Shown: positions 57,421 to 64,000 of the stretch, piece by piece
How positions within the stretch are numbered: the first letter of the stretch is position 1
Layout of the letters: each line of letters begins with the position of its first letter
NCBI RefSeq assembly: GCF_003574215.1
Contig: NZ_AP018558.1
Location: forward strand, 220,001 to 284,000
DNA length: 64,000 nucleotides
Direction of reading: 5' to 3'
Source of the DNA: Hydrogenophilus thermoluteolus
Lineage (GTDB): Bacteria; Pseudomonadota; Gammaproteobacteria; Burkholderiales; Rhodocyclaceae
Translations under genes and position numbers: made by a program
Notes under the pieces: generated by a model
Databases searched by the model: none
The model's input: the letters and a program-made list of their open reading frames with translations, nothing else
Told to the model about the DNA's origin: nothing

Positions 57421-58484
57421 TCGGCATGATGCTTTCGGAAACGGCAGCAGTGGCGGCGCAGCCCGTCTCAGTTGCGCAAGCGCTTCGCTCCGATGCCGAC
57501 CAGCGGCTCTACGACGGTGTGCTGCGTGGGGAATTGCGCGCGCTGGCGAAAACGATCACGTTGATCGAATCGCAGCGCCCGGACCATCGGGCACGCGCGG
57601 AGCAGCTCATTCAGGTCTTGCTCCCGCACGCGGGCCATGCCGTGCGGTTGGGCATTTCGGGCGTCCCGGGGGTGGGGAAGTCGACCTTCATCGAAGCGCT
57701 GGGTTTGCACCTCATCGAGGCTGGGCATCGCGTAGCGGTGCTGGCGGTTGACCCCAGCTCCAGCGTTTCGGGTGGGTCGATCTTGGGCGACAAAACCCGG
57801 ATGGAGCGGTTGAGCCAAGACCCGCGGGCGTTCATCCGCCCGAGTCCCGCCGGGCAGTCGCTGGGGGGGGTCGCGGAACGCACCCGTGAAGCGATCCTGG
57901 TGGTCGAAGCGGCCGGCTACGACGTGGTGATCGTCGAAACCGTCGGCGTCGGTCAGAGCGAGACCGCCGTTGCCAACATGACCGACGTCTTTGCGCTCCT
58001 GCAATTGCCCAATGCGGGCGACGAATTGCAGGGGATCAAGAAGGGGATCATGGAGCTCGCCGACGTGATCGCCGTGAACAAGGCCGACGTCGATGCGAAA
58101 GCGGCAGCGCGCGCGAAAAGCCAGCTCGAAGTGGCGCTGCACCTGATGCGCCCCACTTACCCCGATTGGCGGGTACCCGTGTTGCTCACGTCGGCACGCA
58201 CCGGAGAAGGGGTAGCGGAATTTTGGGACACCGTGATGCGGTTGTGGCAAATGCTCGCCGACGACGGGCGGTTAGCGGCAAAACGGCAGCGGCAAGCGCA
58301 GGCCTGGTTGTGGGAGGCGATCGACGCCGAACTCAAACGGTGGTTTCGGGCGCATCCCAACGTGCGCGCAGCGCTCCCCGACGTGGAAGGGTCGGTGGCC
58401 GCGGGCAGGAGCGCGCCGATTTGGGCGGCGCGCCAATTGTTGGCGGCAGCCGGTATCGATCGAATGAGACAACACAAGGAGTGA
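57417..58484 (+). CDS. meaB: MeaB-type GTPase chaperone of methylmalonyl-CoA mutase
   Basis: A 355-residue G3E-family GTPase that loads and protects cobalamin in the mutase. Walker A 'SGVPGVGKS' (81-89), then 'AVDPSSSVSGGSILGDKTRM' containing the switch Asp, 'VETVGVGQSE', and base specificity 'VNKADV'. The N-terminal helical arm and C-terminal dimerisation part are present. The GTG at 57417 overlaps the mutase stop; ATG 57426 or 57429 is possible. It is a separate chaperone, whereas icmF carries its own fused domain. Confidence 0.93.
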
Positions 58485-58490
58485 CGCTTC

Positions 58491-60023
58491 ATGCAAGCGA
58501 TTCTGGAACAACTGGAAGCGAAGCGCCAACAGGCGCTTCTGGGTGGTGGCGAAAAACGGATCGCCGCGCAACATAAGAAAGGCAAATTGACCGCGCGCGA
58601 GCGCCTTACGCTGCTGCTCGATCCTGGCAGCTTCGAAGAGTGGGATATGTTCAAAGAGCACCGGTGCACCGATTTCGGCATGGATGCCGAACATGTCCCA
58701 GGCGACGGCGTGGTCACCGGTTACGGCACGATCCACGGGCGGCTCGTGTTTGTCTTCAGCCAAGATTTCACCGTGTACGGCGGTTCGCTTTCGGAGGCGC
58801 ACGCCGAAAAGATCTGCAAAATCATGGATCAGGCGATGAAAGTGGGCGCGCCGGTGATCGGCCTCAACGATTCGGGCGGGGCGCGCATTCAGGAGGGGGT
58901 CGCCTCGTTGGGCGGCTATGCCGAGGTCTTCCAGCGCAACGTGCTTGCGTCTGGCGTCATCCCGCAGATTTCCCTCATCATGGGGCCCTGTGCGGGAGGG
59001 GCGGTCTATAGCCCGGCGATGACCGATTTCATCTTCATGGTCAAGGATACTTCCTATATGTTCGTTACCGGCCCTGACGTCGTCAAGACGGTGACCCATG
59101 AAGAGGTAACCGCAGAAGAGCTCGGTGGCGCGGTGACCCACACCACCAAATCGGGCGTTGCCGACGCGGCGTTCGAAAACGACATCGAAGCGCTGTTGCA
59201 ACTGCGCCGCTTTTTCGATTTCCTTCCGCTCAACAACCGCGAAAAAGCGCCGGTACGGACAACGCAGGACGATCCGGAACGGCGCGACGATTCGCTCGAC
59301 ACCTTGGTGCCGGAAAACCCCAACCAGCCCTACGACATGAAAGAGCTCATCGTCAAGGTGGTCGACGAGGGGGACTTCTTCGAGCTGCAGCCCGATTATG
59401 CGAAAAACATCATCATCGGCTTTGGCCGCATCAATGGGCAGACGGTTGGCGTAGTGGCGAATCAGCCGATGGTGCTCGCGGGGTGCCTCGACATCAAGAG
59501 TTCGATCAAGGCGGCGCGGTTTGTCCGTTTCTGCGACGCATTCCATATTCCGATCGTCACCTTCGTCGACGTACCCGGGTTCCTGCCCGGGACCGCGCAG
59601 GAGTATGGCGGCATCATCAAGCACGGCGCGAAACTTCTTTTCGCCTATGCCGAAGCGACGGTGCCCAAGGTGACCGTGATCACCCGCAAAGCCTACGGTG
59701 GGGCGTACGACGTGATGGCGTCGAAGCACCTGAGAGGCGACGTGAACCTGGCTTGGCCCACTGCGGAGATCGCGGTGATGGGGCCGAAAGGGGCGGTGGA
59801 GATCATCTTCCGTTCCGAGAAAAACGATCCGGAACGGATCGCGGCGCGCGAAGCGGAATACAAAGCGAAATTCGCCAATCCGTTCGTTGCGGCGCACCGC
59901 GGCTTCATCGACGACGTGATCATGCCACACGCCACGCGCGCCCGCATCAGCCGGGCGCTGGCGATGCTCGAGACCAAAGTGCTCGAAAACCCGTGGCGCA
60001 AACACAACACGATGCCGCTCTAA
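58491..60023 (+). CDS. pccB: Propionyl-CoA carboxylase beta subunit (carboxyltransferase)
   Basis: A 510-residue carboxyltransferase with N and C crotonase-like halves: 'KGKLTARERLTLLLDPGSF' at the N-terminus, oxyanion Gly pairs in 'GLNDSGGARIQEG' and 'MGPCAGGAVYSPA', and, in the C half, 'FVDVPGFLPGTAQEYGGII' plus 'RKAYGGAYDVM'. It transfers CO2 from biotin to propionyl-CoA. Six bases separate it from meaB and 19 from pccA. Confidence 0.95.
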   Translation: MQAILEQLEAKRQQALLGGGEKRIAAQHKKGKLTARERLTLLLDPGSFEEWDMFKEHRCTDFGMDAEHVPGDGVVTGYGTIHGRLVFVFSQDFTVYGGSLSEAHAEKICKIMDQAMKVGAPVIGLNDSGGARIQEGVASLGGYAEVFQRNVLASGVIPQISLIMGPCAGGAVYSPAMTDFIFMVKDTSYMFVTGPDVVKTVTHEEVTAEELGGAVTHTTKSGVADAAFENDIEALLQLRRFFDFLPLNNREKAPVRTTQDDPERRDDSLDTLVPENPNQPYDMKELIVKVVDEGDFFELQPDYAKNIIIGFGRINGQTVGVVANQPMVLAGCLDIKSSIKAARFVRFCDAFHIPIVTFVDVPGFLPGTAQEYGGIIKHGAKLLFAYAEATVPKVTVITRKAYGGAYDVMASKHLRGDVNLAWPTAEIAVMGPKGAVEIIFRSEKNDPERIAAREAEYKAKFANPFVAAHRGFIDDVIMPHATRARISRALAMLETKVLENPWRKHNTMPL

Positions 60024-60042
60024 CCGAATTCGGGGGAAGACG

Positions 60043-62151
60043 ATGTTTCGCAAAATCCTCATTGCCAACCGTGGCGAGATCGCTTGCCGCGTGATCAAAA
60101 CCGCCCGCAAGATGGGCATCCAGACCGTCGCGGTCTATTCCGAAGCCGACGCGCGCGCCCTGCATGTGGAAATGGCCGACGAAGCGGTCTGCATCGGACC
60201 CGCACCCGCACGAGATTCCTACCTGCGTGCGGAAAAGATTCTCGAAGCGTGCCGCCAAACCGGTGCTGAAGCGGTGCATCCGGGGTATGGGTTTCTCTCG
60301 GAAAACGAAGCCTTTGCCGAAATGCTGGAAGCCAACGGCATCGTCTTCATCGGGCCGAAACCGGCGGCGATTGCCGCGATGGGGGACAAGATCGCGTCGA
60401 AAAAACTGGCGCAACAGGCCGGTGTCAATACCATTCCGGGCTATACCGACCCGGTGGAATCGGCAGACGCGGCGGTTGCGATCGCGCGCGAGATCGGCTA
60501 CCCGGTGATGATCAAGGCCTCAGCCGGTGGCGGTGGCAAAGGGCTGCGGGTGGCCAGGAACGACGACGAATGCCGCGAAGGGTTCGAATCGTGCCGCAAC
60601 GAAGCGCGCAACGCGTTTGGCGACGACCGCGTCTTCATCGAAAAGTTCGTCGAAGAGCCGCGCCACATCGAAATCCAGGTGCTGGGCGATGCGCACGGGA
60701 ACATCGTCTATCTCTTCGAACGCGAATGCTCGATCCAGCGCCGCCACCAGAAGGTGGTCGAAGAGGCCCCAAGCCCCTTCGTCACCCCGGAGATGCGCCG
60801 GGCGATGGGCGAACAGGCAGTGGCGCTCGCTCGCGCCGTCGGGTACCAGTCGGCGGGTACCGTCGAATTCGTGGTCGGCAAGGATCGCTCGTTCTACTTC
60901 TTGGAGATGAACACCCGGTTGCAGGTGGAGCACCCGGTCACCGAAATGATCACCGGGCTCGACCTCGTCGAACAGATGATCCGGGTTGCGGCGGGCGAAC
61001 CGCTCTCGATTCGGCAAGAGGATTTGGCGATTCGCGGCTGGGCGATCGAGTGCCGGATCAACGCCGAAGACCCCTTCCGCGGCTTTCTCCCCTCTACCGG
61101 CCGGCTGGTGACGTTCCAGCCACCGGAAGAGGTGCCCGGCGCGGTTCGCGTCGACACCGGCGTCTATGAGGGGGGCGAGATCTCGATGCACTACGACTCG
61201 ATGATCGCCAAGCTCATCACCCACGGCGCGACACGGGACGAAGCGATCGCCCGGATGCAAGAGGCCCTCGATGGTTTCGTGATCCGCGGCATTGCGTCCA
61301 ACATTCCGTTTCAGGCAGCGCTCATGCAGCACCCTCGTTTTCGCGCCGGGCGGCTCACCACCGCGTTCATTGCGGAGGAGTTCCCGGACGGCTTCTCTGC
61401 CGACGCAGTCCCGCACGAAGACCCGCTGCTCCTCAAGCTCATCTGTGCGGCGCTCACCTACCGCGAAGAAGCGCGCGCCGGTGAGATGCGGCCCGGGCGT
61501 CCGGCTGGTGCGTGGTACGAGGTCGCGGCAAACCAAAACGCTGCGGCGCGCGGTACCCTCCGCCCGTATGCTGCGCCACGCCAATATGTGGTGTTCGACG
61601 AACGCGACGAAGCGCGTCGCGCCGAAACGGTGAAGGCGGGTGAGGATCCCCGCGCGTTGACTTTTGGAACGTCGGCCGAGGTCGAAGCGCTCACGCCCAA
61701 CCGCTACGCGGTCCGTTCCGGCGAACGCAGCGTCGAGATCGACTTCGACCCGAATTGGCGTTTCGGCTCGATTCGCCTGACCGTCACCGTCGCGGACGAA
61801 AAGCTGGTGCTTCAGGTCGAGCGGGAGGGGGTCTGGTACCGGGTGCACCACCGCGGCAGCCAATTGCGCGCGCTGGTCCTGCCGGCGCACGCCGCACCGC
61901 TCTACGCCCACATGCCGGTGAAAGAGGCTCCCGACCTGAGCAAATACCTCCTTTCTCCGATGCCGGGGCTGCTGCGCGAAGTGGCCGTTGCGGTCGGGCA
62001 GGCGGTGAAGGCGGGCGAACGGCTCGTGGTGATCGAAGCGATGAAAATGGAGAACATCCTGCGCGCCGAACGCGACGGGATCGTCAAAGCGATCCATGCC
62101 GAACCGGGCGCGAGCCTCGCGGTCGATGAGATCATTCTCGAGTTCGAATGA
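60043..62151 (+). CDS. pccA: Propionyl-CoA carboxylase alpha subunit (biotin carboxylase + BCCP)
   Basis: A 702-residue protein. The biotin carboxylase/ATP-grasp domain covers about 1-450 ('KILIANRGEIACRVIKTARK', Gly-rich 'SAGGGGKGLRV', 'FLEMNTRLQVEHPVTE'), followed by the BT linker domain and a C-terminal biotinyl domain with the biotinylated Lys668 in 'EAMKMEN'. It makes (S)-methylmalonyl-CoA with PccB. No methylmalonyl-CoA epimerase is in this operon, although one is normally required. The last 20 bases overlap the convergent CheB-like gene. Confidence 0.95.
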   Translation: MFRKILIANRGEIACRVIKTARKMGIQTVAVYSEADARALHVEMADEAVCIGPAPARDSYLRAEKILEACRQTGAEAVHPGYGFLSENEAFAEMLEANGIVFIGPKPAAIAAMGDKIASKKLAQQAGVNTIPGYTDPVESADAAVAIAREIGYPVMIKASAGGGGKGLRVARNDDECREGFESCRNEARNAFGDDRVFIEKFVEEPRHIEIQVLGDAHGNIVYLFERECSIQRRHQKVVEEAPSPFVTPEMRRAMGEQAVALARAVGYQSAGTVEFVVGKDRSFYFLEMNTRLQVEHPVTEMITGLDLVEQMIRVAAGEPLSIRQEDLAIRGWAIECRINAEDPFRGFLPSTGRLVTFQPPEEVPGAVRVDTGVYEGGEISMHYDSMIAKLITHGATRDEAIARMQEALDGFVIRGIASNIPFQAALMQHPRFRAGRLTTAFIAEEFPDGFSADAVPHEDPLLLKLICAALTYREEARAGEMRPGRPAGAWYEVAANQNAAARGTLRPYAAPRQYVVFDERDEARRAETVKAGEDPRALTFGTSAEVEALTPNRYAVRSGERSVEIDFDPNWRFGSIRLTVTVADEKLVLQVEREGVWYRVHHRGSQLRALVLPAHAAPLYAHMPVKEAPDLSKYLLSPMPGLLREVAVAVGQAVKAGERLVVIEAMKMENILRAERDGIVKAIHAEPGASLAVDEIILEFE

Positions 62152-62707
62152 TCCGCTGCGCGATCGCTGCGGGTGGCAGAACCTCGTCGACGCCGCCCAA
62201 CGCGATCGCCGCTTTGGGCATGCCGAAAACGACGCAACTTGCTTCGTCTTGAACGATCGTGTGGGCTCCGGCGTCGTGCATCGCTTTGAGCCCAGCGGCG
62301 CCGTCGTTGCCCATTCCGGTGAGGAGAATGCCAAGCGCACGGCGGCCAGCGATTTGTGCGGCGGAATGAAAGAGTACATCGATCGAGGGCTTGTGGTAAT
62401 TGACGGGCGGACCATCGATCACTTCGACACAGTAGGCATTACCGCGCGGTGCTAGGCGCAGATGGTGGCCGCCGGGGGCGATGAGCACCAGTCCCGGGCG
62501 AAGCACGGTGCGGTGGCTTGCCTCAACGACGTCGAGCGCAGACAGCATATCGAGCCGTTGTGCGAAGGGATGGGTAAAGCCCGCTGGCATGTGTTGGACG
62601 ATCACGATGGCGGGAACGGTACGCGGTAGCTTCGCCAAGATCGTCTCCACTACCGCGGTTCCCCCTGTCGAAGAACCGACCACGATGACCTGAGGGGCGC
62701 GCCCCAT
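62132..62707 (-). CDS. Stand-alone CheB methylesterase domain
   Basis: A 191-residue protein made only of the CheB C-terminal esterase/amidase domain. The catalytic triad is visible: Ser in 'VVGSSTGGT' (about residue 13), His in 'VQHMPAG' and Asp in 'TGMGNDGA'. There is no N-terminal receiver domain, and no CheR or receptor gene adjoins. It begins 15 bp after the UPF0126 gene on the same strand and may be co-expressed with it and the sigma-54 activator. The target could be a chemoreceptor encoded elsewhere. Confidence 0.88.
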   Translation of the reverse strand: MGRAPQVIVVGSSTGGTAVVETILAKLPRTVPAIVIVQHMPAGFTHPFAQRLDMLSALDVVEASHRTVLRPGLVLIAPGGHHLRLAPRGNAYCVEVIDGPPVNYHKPSIDVLFHSAAQIAGRRALGILLTGMGNDGAAGLKAMHDAGAHTIVQDEASCVVFGMPKAAIALGGVDEVLPPAAIAQRIIRTRE

Positions 62708-62722
62708 TGGTTCGTCCTCAGC

Positions 62723-63358
62723 TTACTCCGGCAGCGTCGGATAAGCCGGTAGGTGCCAGCCCCTCACGATCCCCATCGCGCGCAACGAAAACGCGACCGC
62801 CGCACCGATCATGAGCGCCACTTCGTGCGCCAACCACCCTTCGGTGAGCACGAACGCCGCAGCACCGGCGGCGGCTGCAGTGGCGTAGATTTCGCGGTGC
62901 AGAATCATCGGGATCTCATTGCACAGGATGTCGCGGATGAGGCCACCGAAGCTCGCGGTCATCACGCCCATGATCACCGCGATGAAACCGTTTGCGTTGG
63001 CGGCAAGCGCTGCTTGCGCGCCGATGAGACAGAAGACCGAAAGCCCCACCGCGTCGAACCAATCGAGCGCACGATTCGCGGTGAGCCAGCGCGAAAAACG
63101 GGGAGCGAACCAACCCAGCGCATAGAGGAAGAGCGCCGTGCCCGCGGTGAGTGCCACATAATGCCACGCCGCCAACCAAAAAACGGGACGGTCGAGCAAG
63201 AGATCGCGGAGCGTTCCGCCGCCGATGCCGGTAACGGTAGCGGCAAGCATCAGGCCAACGGGGTCCAGCCGTTTTTGCGCCGCGACGATCGCGCCGGAGA
63301 GGGCGAACACCACGACGCCGAAGTAGTCGAGCCAGAGAAGTAGGGAAGAGATTGCCAT
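62723..63358 (-). CDS. TRIC/UPF0126 (YadS-like) membrane protein
   Basis: A 211-residue membrane protein with about seven helices from two internal repeats. The repeats are marked by 'VTGIGGGTLRDLLLDR' and 'MTASFGGLIRDILCNE', each with the G-G-x-x-R-D motif of the trimeric intracellular cation (TRIC) channel family. Probably a cation channel or transporter in the inner membrane. The ATG at 63358 is preferred to an in-frame TTG four codons upstream. It is 15 bp downstream of the activator gene. Confidence 0.88.
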   Translation of the reverse strand: MAISSLLLWLDYFGVVVFALSGAIVAAQKRLDPVGLMLAATVTGIGGGTLRDLLLDRPVFWLAAWHYVALTAGTALFLYALGWFAPRFSRWLTANRALDWFDAVGLSVFCLIGAQAALAANANGFIAVIMGVMTASFGGLIRDILCNEIPMILHREIYATAAAAGAAAFVLTEGWLAHEVALMIGAAVAFSLRAMGIVRGWHLPAYPTLPE

Positions 63359-63373
63359 TGTCCCGTCCAATCG

Positions 63374-64000
63374 TCACGTCGCGGTTGGGTAACCATTTTG
63401 CTTCTCTTGGGAGCACTCCAGTTTTTTGAGCTTTTCCCAGAGTGTTTTGCGGGTGATGCCCAGCGCCGCGGCGGTGCGCGTGATATGACCTTGGTTTTGC
63501 TCCAGTGCGCGCAGCAGGTAGTCGCGTTCGCACGCCATCAGGTATTCCGCTAGTGACGCGGAGATCGTCGCGCCAACTTCTGCAGACTCTGGCGCGTTGC
63601 CTGCGTTGTCGAAGAACGCATCGATCGTGAGCGTCGGCCCCAGCGCCAAGATGCACGCGCGCTCGACCGCGTGTTTGAGCTCGCGAATGTTACCCGGCCA
63701 GGAGTAGGCAAGGAGCGCTGCTTCGGCGCGTGGGTCGATGCGTTTGCGTACGTCGGGGTGTTGCTGGTTGAATTCGGCGATGAAGCGGCGCAAGAACCAG
63801 CGAATATCCTCTGGGCGTTCGCGCAGTGGTGGAATCCGTAGGTGGATCACATGGATGCGGTAGTAGAGGTCTTCGCGGAAGGTGCCCGCTTCCACCATCG
63901 CTTTGAGGTCGCGGTGGGTGGCGCACACAAGCCGGAAGCGGCTGGTCAACGGCTTTTCGCCGCCCAAACGCGTGAAACGGTGGTCTTGGAGCACGCGCAG
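63374..64000 (-). CDS. Sigma-54-dependent transcriptional activator, C-terminal part (cut by window edge)
   Basis: The frame stays open to base 64000, so only about 209 C-terminal residues are seen. They contain the end of the AAA+ domain ('VCATHRDLKAMVEAGTFRED', 'LYYRIHVIHLRIPPLRERPED', 'SWPGNIRELKHAVERA') and a Fis-type helix-turn-helix ('GHITRTAAALGITRKTLWEK'). The N-terminal sensor or receiver is outside the window. It probably works with RNA polymerase sigma-54. Downstream on the same strand are the TRIC and CheB genes. Confidence 0.92.
   Translation of the reverse strand: MRVLQDHRFTRLGGEKPLTSRFRLVCATHRDLKAMVEAGTFREDLYYRIHVIHLRIPPLRERPEDIRWFLRRFIAEFNQQHPDVRKRIDPRAEAALLAYSWPGNIRELKHAVERACILALGPTLTIDAFFDNAGNAPESAEVGATISASLAEYLMACERDYLLRALEQNQGHITRTAAALGITRKTLWEKLKKLECSQEKQNGYPTAT

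Overview
The window looks like one contiguous piece of a compact, GC-rich betaproteobacterial-type chromosome. The evidence is a linked 23S-5S rRNA end, a glycolate oxidase operon followed by dapF-DUF484-xerC, a proteobacterial HrpA, a BPSS1780-type membrane protein, a PhaM-like granule protein and LIV-type transport linked to acyl-CoA ligases. A thermophilic Hydrogenophilus-like organism would fit (tight packing, fused IcmF, hypoxanthine-DNA glycosylase), but that assignment is inference from gene content only. I saw no tRNA, insertion sequence, phage gene or CRISPR array. No gene-free stretch exceeds 300 bases; the longest is 52101-52331, an AT-rich promoter region.

Layout. 1-2340: 3' part of 23S rRNA, 5S rRNA and a terminator. 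2443-3972: a small membrane protein, an AhpD-like protein and a divergent TetR regulator sharing one operator. 4003-11748 (+): glcDEF, dapF, DUF484 gene, xerC, rlmI. 11836-14625 (+): a Rieske oxygenase and a PAS-GGDEF-EAL protein. 14568-19675 (-): glnS, nitronate monooxygenase, ruvB and a membrane protein, then a hypoxanthine-DNA glycosylase divergent from hrpA. 19760-24464 (+): hrpA and an HbpS/GlcG-like secreted protein. 24526-32510 (-): nine tightly packed housekeeping genes (AAA ATPase-nuclease fusion, BPSS1780 protein, nadD, rsfS, rlmH, maf, rng, a UbiA/MenA-like prenyltransferase, ruvA).

32699-35971 (+): the fused B12 enzyme IcmF under a palindromic operator. 36064-42154 (+): a four-gene osmolyte operon, namely a KamA-family radical SAM aminomutase followed by the N-acetylglutaminylglutamine amide (NAGGN) trio asnO, ngg and M42 peptidase. 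42261-51607 (+): acyl-CoA synthetase, a complete LIV ABC transporter, a PaaK-like ligase and a class III CoA-transferase, which together look like an uptake-and-activation unit for an organic acid. 51540-52100 (-): PhaM-like PHA granule protein. 52332-53543 (+): secreted YVTN beta-propeller. 53658-55126 (-): crotonase and GntR regulator. 55207-62151 (+): a complete propionyl-CoA to succinyl-CoA operon (methylmalonyl-CoA mutase, MeaB, PccB, PccA). 62132-64000 (-): stand-alone CheB domain, TRIC/UPF0126 channel and a sigma-54 activator cut by the window edge.

The main biological themes are acyl-CoA metabolism (two B12 mutases of different predicted specificity, propionyl-CoA carboxylase, two acyl-CoA ligases, CoA-transferase, crotonase, PHA granule protein) and osmoprotection. 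The most unusual item is the aminomutase-like enzyme heading the NAGGN operon. By eye its substrate-binding positions differ from lysine 2,3-aminomutase and resemble the glutamate-type logic, suggesting a beta-amino acid osmolyte branch.
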